Assembly: GCA_902510815.1 (NCBI GenBank)
Contig: CABXDI010000001.1
Coordinates: forward strand, 62,001 to 126,000
Origin: an uncultured Verrucomicrobiota bacterium
GTDB taxonomy: Bacteria > Verrucomicrobiota > Verrucomicrobiia > Verrucomicrobiales > DEV007
DNA length: 64,000 bases
Reading direction: 5' to 3'
In this document: positions 20,045 to 29,770 of the stretch, piece after piece
Layout: each line of letters opens with the position of its first letter
How positions within the stretch are numbered: position 1 is the first letter of the stretch
The notes under the pieces: model-generated
The model's database searches: none
What the model was told of the DNA's origin: nothing
Seen by the model: only the letters and a program-made list of their open reading frames with translations
Position numbers and translations under genes: made by a program

Positions 20045-21508
20045 ATGAATCCACTTCAGCAAAATCATCTCGATCTGACTCGACGAGAGTTCTTTGGTAA
20101 ATCGGCAACGGGTGTAGGTACAATTGCTTTATCAGGATTACTTAATGATAGCGGCTTTGCCGCAGACAATGACAGGCAGGCCATTGGAGGATTACCGGGA
20201 CTCCCTCACTTCAAGCCAAAGGCTAAAAATATTATCTACCTTTTCCAAAACGGTGCACCCACGCATGTCGATCTATTTGACTACAAGCCAAAGATTATGG
20301 AGATGCACGGGAAACCCATTCCGGACTCTTACGTGGGCGGCAAGCGTTTCAGTACAATGACCGGAAAGGCTAACGGCAAGTTAATGCTGGCACCAGTCGA
20401 ACCTTTCAAACAAAGGGGGCAGTCAGGGGCATGGGTCAGCGATTTTCTTCCATACACAGCAGAAATCGCAGACAAGATTTGCTTTGTTAAATCAATGCAC
20501 ACCGACGCTGTGAATCATGCACCCGGAATCAGCTTCCTTTTGAGTGGAGGACAAATACCTGGAAGACCAACACTAGGCGCATGGATGGCTTATGGGCTAG
20601 GAGCAGAAACAGAGGAATTACCTCGATTTGTGGTTATGACCTCCGTGAGCAAGGGAACAACTTGTGGTCAAATCTTCTATGATTTTTACTGGGGCAGTGG
20701 ATTTCTTCCATCCAAGCACCAGGGGGTACTATTTAGAGGAAGTAGGGATCCTGTCCTTTATGCAAAGAATCCTAATGGAATGAGCCGTGAAATGAGAAGA
20801 GAATGGCTCGATAGTATTGCCGAACTAAATCATCATAAACTCCAAGAATACGGGGACCCTGAAATCGCGACTAGAATTTCACAATACGAGATGGCTTTTA
20901 AGATGCAGGCCAGCGTTCCTGAGCTAACAGATTTTACGACAGAGTCTAAGGAAACTCTCGACATGTATGGGCCCCAAGTCAATGAGCCAGGCACCTTTGC
21001 CTACAATTGCCTTATGGCAAGACGCCTAGTCGAAAGAGGAACAAGAACAGTTCAGGTAATGCATGCCGGATGGGACCAACACGGCAGCCTGACTACAGAG
21101 CTATACACTCAGTGTAAAGATACTGACCAACCCAGTGCCGCACTCGTAAAAGATCTTGAACAAAGAGGCCTCCTAAAAGACACCTTAGTCATTTGGGGCG
21201 GTGAATTTGGAAGAACTCCATTCCTTCAAGGGAACCTCAATGAAAGAAAAAAGTGGGGAAGAGACCATCACCCATACGCTTATACGATCTGGATGGCGGG
21301 TGGAGGCGTTAAACCTGGTATATCATACGGAGCTAGTGACGACCTAGCCTTCAGCGCCACAGAAAATCCAGTCCACGTTCATGACATCCAAGCCACTTGG
21401 CTTCACCTTGCAGGAATTGATCATGAAAGGTTAACCTACAAATTCCAAGGAAGGCGTTTCAGGTTAACTGATGTACACGGCAAGGTCGTGACCGATGTGA
21501 TAGGTTAA
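20045..21508 (+). CDS. DUF1501 (sulfatase-like fold) protein with Tat-type signal
   Basis: TRREFFGKSATGVGTIALSG; QNGAPTHVDLFDYKP; IWGGEFGRTPFLQG; HPYAYTIWMAGGGVKPG. Confidence 0.9.
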   Translation: MNPLQQNHLDLTRREFFGKSATGVGTIALSGLLNDSGFAADNDRQAIGGLPGLPHFKPKAKNIIYLFQNGAPTHVDLFDYKPKIMEMHGKPIPDSYVGGKRFSTMTGKANGKLMLAPVEPFKQRGQSGAWVSDFLPYTAEIADKICFVKSMHTDAVNHAPGISFLLSGGQIPGRPTLGAWMAYGLGAETEELPRFVVMTSVSKGTTCGQIFYDFYWGSGFLPSKHQGVLFRGSRDPVLYAKNPNGMSREMRREWLDSIAELNHHKLQEYGDPEIATRISQYEMAFKMQASVPELTDFTTESKETLDMYGPQVNEPGTFAYNCLMARRLVERGTRTVQVMHAGWDQHGSLTTELYTQCKDTDQPSAALVKDLEQRGLLKDTLVIWGGEFGRTPFLQGNLNERKKWGRDHHPYAYTIWMAGGGVKPGISYGASDDLAFSATENPVHVHDIQATWLHLAGIDHERLTYKFQGRRFRLTDVHGKVVTDVIG

Positions 21509-21511
21509 GAA

Positions 21512-21799
21512 ATGATTGTATCAAAGTCAGATCCTCAAGGGTGTTTTGTTAATGCTGGACTAGCAATCCTTGCATTCCTAATCTACGCAATTGGTTATGT
21601 CGCATCAGCGTTTATTGGCCCTGCACTCATAATCGCAAGCTTAAGCAACTCTAGTTTAACTTTTTTTCTTTGGGGCATTATCACTTTTCTTATTGCAGGC
21701 ACTTTATTAAGAATTGCCCAAGCCATAAACTCCGGAAACTATGAAAAAATAGGTGATCTTAAATTTTGGATGGGAAAAGATAAGACTTTTAAGATCTAA
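21512..21799 (+). CDS. Small membrane protein
   Basis: 95 aa with two or three hydrophobic stretches, starts 4 nt after the DUF1501 stop. Confidence 0.5.
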   Translation: MIVSKSDPQGCFVNAGLAILAFLIYAIGYVASAFIGPALIIASLSNSSLTFFLWGIITFLIAGTLLRIAQAINSGNYEKIGDLKFWMGKDKTFKI

Positions 21800-21937
21800 T
21801 AAATTCATAGACTCAAAGATAATTTCATTATACTTAATTCTTTAGATAAGACTTAGGAAGTGATCATTGACACATTCAGTCTGAGAAGCGAAAATTAGAT
21901 CTCTCGGATAGTCGATTAAAACAAAAGCGGTAATAAT

Positions 21938-23440
21938 ATGAACCTTAAAGTAAGCCTGATAATCATAGTGCTGGCATCTTTTAGTTTTGGTATTGTCGTC
22001 GAGCGTTTTATAATTTCTTCAGAACCAGAAGATTCTGCTAATGTTATTAATGAGAAGGCAAAAGAAAATACTATAACTGGTGAAGGTAGAACCGGATTAA
22101 ATTACTCTTCCTCACAACAAAATAATGGCAATGATCGTAATGATTCTAAAGATAATGAGAATCCTTTTGACGACCAAAGAAGAGACCCAGTCGATAATAT
22201 CATAAACCAAATAGATAGAGGGAAGCGCATTACAGCGGCACAAGTCTCCTCAGTACTCGAACAATTACCCGCCGGCAGGAAGCGCCGTGAATTCATACAC
22301 CGCGTCGCCTCTCACTGGGGGCGAAAAGATCCAAAAGCAGCGCTCGCCTGGTCTGAATCATTAATTCCCTCTGAGCAGTCCATTGCCGTAGAGGAAATTG
22401 TTCATGGTTGGGCAAGGACGGATCCAACAGGTGCAGCTAATTATGTAACTGAAATTCCAAAGTCACGACGAAGCCTTGACTTAGTCCACGCAACTGGACA
22501 CATCTGGGCCGAACAGGATCAACAAGCGGCTATCGATTGGGCTATGAGCCTCCAAGACACAGCGCTTCGCCAACGTGCTTTAAGAGGATCTGCTGGCGTT
22601 TGGGCAAGGACTGACCCTAGCTCTGCGAGTGCCTTTGCACTTGAAATTAAAAACCCTTATGAAAGGCACGGCGTCATTGAATCCGTTGCCCGTCGCTGGT
22701 CTCGTCAAGAAACCAAGGAAAGTTTAGATTGGGCATTAAGCATGCAGGGCGAGGACAGAAATCGTGCCACCAGAGCAATTATTGAGGAAATTGCTGACCA
22801 CGACCCAAAACAAGCTGCCGGATTATTATCAGAAATATCTGCTTCCTTAACAAGTGATGGATCTGGAGGAAGAATTCATCGAGACATCGCCAGTGAAGTT
22901 GCCGAAAGGTGGGCTTCCACTAATCCTGATGAAGCAGCGGAATGGATTGCTGATCTTCCTGAATCACAACACATCAAACGTGAGGCAGCTCAGAGAGTTG
23001 CAGACAGGTGGGCTTCCACTAATCCAGAAGAGGCAGCGGAATGGGCTGTTGAACTCCCTGAATCTGATAATATTCGTCGCCATGCCGTAGAGCGAGTCGC
23101 CGACAGGTGGCTAAAGTATGATAGCTTATCGGCCAGTGAATGGATTGCTGAAATGCCAATCGGCGAAGCCCGTGACGCAGCAGCAGGTGAATTAGTAAGA
23201 AATATATCAGACAGTGATCCAGCTGCAGCATTCTCATGGGCAAACAGTGTTGGAAACGAAGGCTATCAGACTCACCTCATGGAGGAGGTCATCGAAGGCT
23301 GGCATAATACGGATCCAAATGCGGCACGATCAGCACTTCAAGCCACTGATTTGAGTGCCAGACAACGTGAAAAGTTTAAGGAAATACTCGGCCCTTCAGC
23401 AGCCCCGCCTGCAAACTCAGAAACTCCAAAAACAGAATAA
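21938..23440 (+). CDS. Membrane-anchored helical-repeat protein (W-A-x-x-[DN]P-x-x-A-A-x-W repeats)
   Basis: Repeats such as ADRWASTNPEEAAEWAVELPESDNIRRHAVERVADRW; N-term TM; near-identical DNA copies with 99-bp period at 22907 and 23006. Confidence 0.8.
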   Translation: MNLKVSLIIIVLASFSFGIVVERFIISSEPEDSANVINEKAKENTITGEGRTGLNYSSSQQNNGNDRNDSKDNENPFDDQRRDPVDNIINQIDRGKRITAAQVSSVLEQLPAGRKRREFIHRVASHWGRKDPKAALAWSESLIPSEQSIAVEEIVHGWARTDPTGAANYVTEIPKSRRSLDLVHATGHIWAEQDQQAAIDWAMSLQDTALRQRALRGSAGVWARTDPSSASAFALEIKNPYERHGVIESVARRWSRQETKESLDWALSMQGEDRNRATRAIIEEIADHDPKQAAGLLSEISASLTSDGSGGRIHRDIASEVAERWASTNPDEAAEWIADLPESQHIKREAAQRVADRWASTNPEEAAEWAVELPESDNIRRHAVERVADRWLKYDSLSASEWIAEMPIGEARDAAAGELVRNISDSDPAAAFSWANSVGNEGYQTHLMEEVIEGWHNTDPNAARSALQATDLSARQREKFKEILGPSAAPPANSETPKTE

Positions 23441-23514
23441 TAATTTAGTCTTGTACCCAACCTTTCCCAATGGACAAATTTTGGGAATAGGGAGCTCAAA
23501 TAATTGAAATTCCT

Positions 23515-23820
23515 TCAACGGTCCCCGGACTGACGCATGGCACCAGTTGATCCACGACGAAGCCCACTAGAATTTCCTCCTTTGTCAGCTCCACCTCCAA
23601 GGCGTGTTTCTGTTACCCCTCCAGACTCAACATCACCAGCTTCAATAAGCTTTACCAACGGAGGATGCTGCAGAGCTTTGGCGTTTACCTGCCCAGTTTT
23701 TCCAGGTCCCAAAAAAAGCTTTTTTCCACCTGGCAGTGGAATCTTAAGAGGCTTTTTGGTTTTATTAATAATATCCATAAGTAAGGGCATGATAACATGA
23801 ACCAAGCCATCGTCCAGCAA
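23515..23820 (-). CDS. Small hypothetical protein with IPLPGGKKLFLGPGKTGQV...HPPLVKLIEAGDVE motif
   Basis: Coherent globular-looking composition; preferred over antisense ORF 23537-23800, which is Pro/Ser/Phe low-complexity. Start uncertain. Confidence 0.5.
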   Translation of the reverse strand: MLDDGLVHVIMPLLMDIINKTKKPLKIPLPGGKKLFLGPGKTGQVNAKALQHPPLVKLIEAGDVESGGVTETRLGGGADKGGNSSGLRRGSTGAMRQSGDR

Positions 23821-23944
23821 TCGAACTTCTTTCTCACCCGACGTGGAGAAACCACATTATTCTTTATACTTTAAAATAATTACAGGAAGGCAAACACTAT
23901 AATGCTCATCTTCTAGCTAATTAGTTCATTAATTTTTAGCACAG

Positions 23945-24730
23945 TCAGTTTTGTTTTAACTCCAAGTTATTATTTTTGGCATATTGTTTTTGTAAGTCTT
24001 CAAATTGGTTCATTAATCTATCAATATCTTTTCCAAAATCTTCTTGTATTATCAGCAAAGCATTTTCAAGATTTTTTAATACAGTTTCTGCCTTTTCTCT
24101 ATTCTGAACTTTAGAAGCTTCTTTTTCAAATTGGTTCATTAAACTGACACTATCTTTTATAAATACATCCGCACGGTTAAATACTTCAACAGCAGTTTCT
24201 TTCAATTTATACCCAACTCCATTTTTACCTTCATAAAATGGAACATATTCTAACTCTTGTAGAATTTTCTTATTCCAAGAAGCATATTTATCAAAATACT
24301 CTTCATCATTTTCATCAATAGAAGTAATTTTAAGCATATGATTTTCCATTAATGTAGCCATAGAATTGTTGAATTTTACTGCCTTATCTGCATTACGATT
24401 TGCAAAAAAATTGTATCCCAGAAAGGCAATGACAATAATTGCACCGACTATTGATCTGAGACTATTGTTTGATTCACTGCCAGAATCTTCAGGATTGTAC
24501 TTGCTCTTGGTGTAATTGATTTGTGGTTGAGCCTTAGCAACACTTGAAACTGATTGAATCGCTGTCGCTGCTTTATGAGGGTTCTTTAAAAACTCACTTA
24601 AAGGCACCCATTCCATTCCATTATGAACATAATCATTTGGTAGAAGACTACCCTCACTAACATATTGGGTGAGCTCTTCTATTGTATAAGGGCCGTATTC
24701 CTGATCGTCTCTGCTGACTTTAAATTGCAT
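23945..24730 (-). CDS. GYF_2 domain membrane protein
   Basis: N-term MQFKVSRDDQEYGPYTIEELTQYVSEGSLLPNDYVHNGMEWVPLSEFL; central TM IVGAIIVIAFLGYNFF; coiled-coil tail. Confidence 0.75.
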   Translation of the reverse strand: MQFKVSRDDQEYGPYTIEELTQYVSEGSLLPNDYVHNGMEWVPLSEFLKNPHKAATAIQSVSSVAKAQPQINYTKSKYNPEDSGSESNNSLRSIVGAIIVIAFLGYNFFANRNADKAVKFNNSMATLMENHMLKITSIDENDEEYFDKYASWNKKILQELEYVPFYEGKNGVGYKLKETAVEVFNRADVFIKDSVSLMNQFEKEASKVQNREKAETVLKNLENALLIIQEDFGKDIDRLMNQFEDLQKQYAKNNNLELKQN

Positions 24731-24847
24731 TTATGATTTTTAAATTAATTGGTATCAGCATAGCCCTCACATAAACACTAACCTATTATAAAATCCGACT
24801 AAGATTATAATGAGGTATAAATTTCTTATGATTAAAAATAAATAAAG

Positions 24848-24920
24848 TGGAGTGTAGCGGAGTCGAACCGCTGACCTCTTCAATGCCATTGAAGCGCTCT
24901 ACCAACTGAGCTAACACCCC
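24848..24920 (-). tRNA. tRNA-Ala (anticodon GGC), CCA not encoded
   Basis: Reverse strand GGGGTGTTAGCTCAGTTGGTAGAGCGCTTCAATGGCATTGAAGAGGTCAGCGGTTCGACTCCGCTACACTCCA; acceptor, D, anticodon and T arms all fold. Confidence 0.95.
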
Positions 24921-25025
24921 TTTACACTTAAGCTATTACCTTGAATGAGAAGTAGTGAGGGTTGAGATAATAAATCACTCGAAGATTCACCGCAAGGTAA
25001 TTTAGCATCAACTAATCCAAAAATT

Positions 25026-27209
25026 TTACTTTGTTCTGGCTCTCAAATGAACACGTGAAACCTCACCCATATAATGCGGCATGGAATGATCAATAGCTGA
25101 TTTTTTAATATTTTCGAGAGACTTCTTCGCATCTCCCTTAGCTTCATAATAAAGACCTAGGTACAAGTAAGCATAGCATAACCGATTACGTAATTCGTCA
25201 GGTGAAGGGTCACCGGCATTAGCCGCATCAAGGACATCCTTAGGTTCAAGCTTACCGGCAAAAAGCTTCTGCACCTGAGCCATTGGAACGCGACCATCTC
25301 CCTTGATGTCAATGAGACTCTTTCTAGCCGCTTCAAAACCTTTGATCTTATTAACACATAAAAAATGCCAAACCGAGTTCTCAACATCATTAGAATTTAC
25401 ATCCTGATGAATCTCGAACTGCTTGACTCCTTTTTCATATTCTCCGGCATAATAATAGGCGAGGCCTCTTTGCCAATGGTGAGGTTCACGGGCAGGATTA
25501 TTCTTAAGGTAGACATCAAAATCAGCAATGGACCCCCTCATATCACCATGGAAAAATCGCGTCACTCCTCGCCTCTGTCGTAATTGATCAACACCAGGAA
25601 GAGCTTCTACAAGTTTATCAATATCGGCTAGAGCTTTCCCAAAGTTTCCTTTCCTTTCATACATATCCGCCCGAGCAAGTAACGCCTCTTTGCTATCAGG
25701 GTCCAAAGCTAGGGCCTCAGTGATAGCATCCTCAGTACCTCCATGGTTTCCGGCATCTAGCAGCCCAAATTGGACTTTCTTTAAAACCTTCTGAGAATCA
25801 GCTTTAGCCTGGTTATCATACTTAGTGCTAAGAAGAGCACATCTTTTTCTAAACTCTTCGAGCTTTTCTTTGTGGGCAGGGTCTTTGACCAAATTTTTTA
25901 GCTCCATTGGATCTGATTTAAGGTCATGGAGAAACTCATAAGGTGGATCCTGCTCATAATAACGAGCATATTTGTAACGTTCCCCGCGGACCCCTTCCCA
26001 CTTAGGAATCGATTTATTATTCATCCTATGCTCACAGAAAAAGTCTTCTGGGGCTTGAGCTTCTGGACTACCCTCAAAAGAAGTTGTTAAGGATCGGCCT
26101 TGATAACCTTGAGGCATACGCGCACCCGCGAGAGCTACTATAGTGGGAGCAATATCAACGTTTAATGCTATCCCCTTTTCTCTCTTACCTCGAGCCTCTT
26201 TCTTAGCTCTCGGATCGAAAATGATAAGTGGCACCCTCTGTGACTCTTCATAATGAGACCACTTACCAGCAAAGCCTCGAGAAGCGGCGTAGTACCCATT
26301 ATCAGCCATATAAATTATTACCGTGTTTTCTGCCATTCCTTGAGACTCAAGTTCTTTGATGACTCGGCCAATCGCATGATCAATGCCGCTAATCATACGA
26401 AGATAATTTCTCATGTTATTCTGATACTTTTCCTCCGTATCCCATCTCCAGAAATAACGATCACGGTTCATTGATTTACGAAGAAATTCCGGCTGAGACT
26501 CAAAGACTTTTGGATCTGACAATTTAGGCTGCGGCATTTTTACACCCTCGTAAAGAGAACCGACGGCTTTAGGGTACGGGAAATGATTTTTCTTATCTCC
26601 GTCTTCGGCGTGAGAAGCATTGAAGCTAACGCTGAGGCAAAATGGCTCAGCCTCCTTTTTGGCTTGTGCGATAAAGTCAATCGCTCTATCAGCAGCTACC
26701 TGAGTCTCGTGCCTCAAAGTCCCATCCTTCTGCTTGTGAAAGTAGGGGCTACGATTAAGAGGAACGAAGCTATCAAACATCGCTTCCTTAGCACCTTTGC
26801 GAATTTTGATACCAAACTTGCCAATGAAGCCAGTCAGGTAACCCTCTTTTTTGAGTAAAGCGGGATAGCTTTGACTGGTATGAATATTGGCAATGGGTGG
26901 AGTGCCAAAAGTAAAACGGTGAGTCCTTTCATAGAGCCCGGTCAAAAGCGTAGCCCGACTCGCAGCACATATAGAAGTACTAACAAAAGCATTATCAAAA
27001 AGCCTCCCCTCACCTGCAAGCTTATCAATATTTGGAGTTTTAACGATGGGGTGACCAGTACAACCAAGGAAGTCATTTCTCTGATCATCAGTTAGAAAAA
27101 ATATGATATTAGGCCGATCATCCTTAAACGCCTTTACAGATTCTTCGTCAGCAAAAAGAAAATTCTGGGTGAGGAGCAATGAGAAAACAAAAAATATCCT
27201 GAAATGCAT
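25026..27209 (-). CDS. Secreted sulfatase with C-terminal TPR-like domain
   Basis: NIIFFLTDDQRNDFLGCTGHP; CAASRATLLTG (CxAxR formylglycine motif); MADNGYYAASRGFAGKWSHYEESQRVPLIIFDP; C-term TPR-like repeats. Confidence 0.9.
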   Translation of the reverse strand: MHFRIFFVFSLLLTQNFLFADEESVKAFKDDRPNIIFFLTDDQRNDFLGCTGHPIVKTPNIDKLAGEGRLFDNAFVSTSICAASRATLLTGLYERTHRFTFGTPPIANIHTSQSYPALLKKEGYLTGFIGKFGIKIRKGAKEAMFDSFVPLNRSPYFHKQKDGTLRHETQVAADRAIDFIAQAKKEAEPFCLSVSFNASHAEDGDKKNHFPYPKAVGSLYEGVKMPQPKLSDPKVFESQPEFLRKSMNRDRYFWRWDTEEKYQNNMRNYLRMISGIDHAIGRVIKELESQGMAENTVIIYMADNGYYAASRGFAGKWSHYEESQRVPLIIFDPRAKKEARGKREKGIALNVDIAPTIVALAGARMPQGYQGRSLTTSFEGSPEAQAPEDFFCEHRMNNKSIPKWEGVRGERYKYARYYEQDPPYEFLHDLKSDPMELKNLVKDPAHKEKLEEFRKRCALLSTKYDNQAKADSQKVLKKVQFGLLDAGNHGGTEDAITEALALDPDSKEALLARADMYERKGNFGKALADIDKLVEALPGVDQLRQRRGVTRFFHGDMRGSIADFDVYLKNNPAREPHHWQRGLAYYYAGEYEKGVKQFEIHQDVNSNDVENSVWHFLCVNKIKGFEAARKSLIDIKGDGRVPMAQVQKLFAGKLEPKDVLDAANAGDPSPDELRNRLCYAYLYLGLYYEAKGDAKKSLENIKKSAIDHSMPHYMGEVSRVHLRARTK

Positions 27210-27300
27210 GCCTCACTTTAAATAGGTTATCTCGATTTGACCAGCAAAGAGCACATTGAACTTGACCCCTAACTTAGTAATATTAACAATTATAATCATT

Positions 27301-28563
27301 ATGAAGTACAGTTTCCTACCTATTCTTCCTTTAATCTTAATATTATCTGTGCAAGCAGAAGATTGGCCACAATACCATGGAATAAATTCTAATCGAACAA
27401 CTGATGAAAAAATTCCGAACACTGACTGGGACAGTAAGGAACCTAAAAAATTATGGTCAGCAATGACTCCTACCGGATTCAGCTCAATGATACTTGCGGA
27501 TGGAGCTGCTTACACCAACATCAGCGAAGAAATTGATGGCATTCCCAGTGAAGTCTGTATTTCTTTCGATGCCAATACAGGTGAAACAAGATGGAAAGCC
27601 AATCTCGATTTATGGCGAGTCGATAATGGAGGAGGGAACGCTGGAACTAGAGACAATAATGGAGGTGACGGACCAAGAACAACTCCGTCTTACTCTAATG
27701 GCAAGGTCTATGCTTACACGAGTGACATGAGATTAATTTGCCTCTCGGCAAAGGATGGAAATGAAGTTTGGTCAGTTGAAGTCATTAAATCTCATAAGGG
27801 TCGAAACATTAGATGGGAAAATGCTGCTGCTCCATTAATCGAAGGAGACCTTGTCATTGTTCAAGGAGGTGGACCAGGACAATCATTTCTGGCTTTCGAT
27901 AAAGCCACAGGCAAAATCAAATGGAAGTCCGGAGACTATTTAATGACGCACGCAACGCCAATCGCAGCAGACATCAATCAACAAAGACAAATCCTCTTCT
28001 TTACACAAAAAGGAATAGTATCAATTAATCCAAAGAATGGAAAAGAACTATGGATGCATAAATTTCCTTATAAAGTTTCAACAGCAGCATCAGCCGTCGT
28101 CGAAGATAACATTGTTTACTTTGCCGCTGGTTATGGAGTCGGTTCGACTGCCATTGAAATTGCTGATGATAACAACACTGAAGAGCTATGGTTCTTAGAA
28201 GGCAACAAACCTGTCACCAATCACTGGAGCACTCCACTCGTTAAAGACGGCTATCTTTATGGAATGTTCGGATTCAAAGAATATGGTGACGGACCCCTAA
28301 AGTGCGTTGAGCTTAAAACCGGAAAGGTAATGTGGGAAAAATCTGGATATGGACCAGCTGGTGTATGCCTTGCCGGTGATGTTCTTGTCTGCTTAGGCGA
28401 TAGAGGACAAGTCACTTTAGTTGAAGCTAATCCCAAAGATTATAAAGAATTATCAAGGATGGACCGAGTCGTTAAAGGTAAATGTTGGTCTTCTCCAATT
28501 TTTGCTGATGGTAAAATTCTGATCAGAAGCACAGAAGAAGCTGCCTGTCTTAATCTAAAATAA
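27301..28563 (+). CDS. PQQ-like beta-propeller protein
   Basis: Signal peptide; DWPQYHGINSNRTTDE; repeated FDANTGETRWKAN / FDKATGKIKWKSG / INPKNGKELWMHKF; ATG at 27301. Confidence 0.85.
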   Translation: MKYSFLPILPLILILSVQAEDWPQYHGINSNRTTDEKIPNTDWDSKEPKKLWSAMTPTGFSSMILADGAAYTNISEEIDGIPSEVCISFDANTGETRWKANLDLWRVDNGGGNAGTRDNNGGDGPRTTPSYSNGKVYAYTSDMRLICLSAKDGNEVWSVEVIKSHKGRNIRWENAAAPLIEGDLVIVQGGGPGQSFLAFDKATGKIKWKSGDYLMTHATPIAADINQQRQILFFTQKGIVSINPKNGKELWMHKFPYKVSTAASAVVEDNIVYFAAGYGVGSTAIEIADDNNTEELWFLEGNKPVTNHWSTPLVKDGYLYGMFGFKEYGDGPLKCVELKTGKVMWEKSGYGPAGVCLAGDVLVCLGDRGQVTLVEANPKDYKELSRMDRVVKGKCWSSPIFADGKILIRSTEEAACLNLK

Positions 28564-28564
28564 A

Positions 28565-29746
28565 TCAAGATTTTCGACTAATCATAGGCAGCATAGTTAG
28601 GAGCATTAATCCGAGACATGCCCAAGAAGCTGCAGCAAAAGAATAAACCGAGGCAAGAACTCCACACAAAGGATAACTCAATCCCCATCCTGCGTGACTC
28701 AAAGCGAATTGAGCGGCATAGATATGAGGACGCTCAGTTTCATTGCTATTTAGTGCCAACAGATTATTAGAGATAATTCCAAAAACTCCCTGGCCTGCAC
28801 CAGATATCAACCAAGCCAACAAGAGCACTGCATAGAATTTAAAAAGTGCTGCTGCTGTTAAAATAACTAAAAAAGCAGGTAAAATTAGAATACTCCAAAT
28901 TTTTTGAGCACCTGAATCACAGCGCACGTAATAGAGTGAGGCTAACATAGCGCCTATACCCATCACGGCCATTGCGATTGGATAAAAGGCCTCCTGCATT
29001 TGAAGTTCATTTTTAACATAACCGGCAGTCGTTACTATAGCCAGACCTCCAACAATACTAACCTGAAGAGACAACATTAAAGATCTTCTTAACTGAGGCA
29101 CAGCAAACATCCTTCGAATTCCAAAAAGAACATTTGTTCTTTGCTTTTCTTTTTTTCTACCCGTCGAAGAAAAAGGGACAACCGCTATTAAAATCGCACT
29201 TAAAATAAAACTCGCAGCATCAACGCCAAATCCAAATTCAAATCCAAAATAAAAAATTAGAAGACCTCCAAGGAGCATCCCAAAAATATCTGAAACATTG
29301 TATGCCACTGTACTGTAAGAAAGAGCCCGAGGGTAAAGTTTTTCGCCAACGATTCCTGGAATAACAGATTTATAAATTGGTGTAAAAAATGCAGAACTTA
29401 AATGCAAAACAAAAGCTAAAACGTAAAGATGCCACTCCTCACTAACAAAGAAAAGCATGACCATTACAAGAGCACGAATGACATCCGTCAGAATCATCTG
29501 AAATTTTCTGCCTAATCTTTCAGACAAAGAACCCGCAAGCGGACCAAGGAAAAGGAAGACGACAATTCGGATGGTCAGAGTATATCCAAGTACTCTTGGA
29601 CCCGATCCCTCAGATAATTTTTCTGCCAAAAGAGCAATGGCTGAAGTGCCTATCGCTGTACCAATCAAGCTGATAGCGTGAGCCCAAAACAATGAAACGA
29701 ATCGACGATTCTTCCATAAATCTCCTTCTTTCTCTTCCCCAACCAT
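28565..29746 (-). CDS. MFS transporter
   Basis: 12-TM-like pattern; FLGPLAGSLSERLGRKFQMILTDVIRAL. Confidence 0.85.
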   Translation of the reverse strand: MVGEEKEGDLWKNRRFVSLFWAHAISLIGTAIGTSAIALLAEKLSEGSGPRVLGYTLTIRIVVFLFLGPLAGSLSERLGRKFQMILTDVIRALVMVMLFFVSEEWHLYVLAFVLHLSSAFFTPIYKSVIPGIVGEKLYPRALSYSTVAYNVSDIFGMLLGGLLIFYFGFEFGFGVDAASFILSAILIAVVPFSSTGRKKEKQRTNVLFGIRRMFAVPQLRRSLMLSLQVSIVGGLAIVTTAGYVKNELQMQEAFYPIAMAVMGIGAMLASLYYVRCDSGAQKIWSILILPAFLVILTAAALFKFYAVLLLAWLISGAGQGVFGIISNNLLALNSNETERPHIYAAQFALSHAGWGLSYPLCGVLASVYSFAAASWACLGLMLLTMLPMISRKS

Positions 29747-29770
29747 CGATTAAAAATTAAGAGCCAATCA

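Noticed and set aside
23463-23488. tcccaa...ttggga hairpin after the repeat protein
   Set aside because: Short stem, large loop and no U-run; not a convincing terminator.
23537-23800. 87-aa plus ORF
   Set aside because: Opposite of the better-looking minus ORF 23515-23820; translation is Pro/Ser/Phe low complexity typical of a shadow frame.
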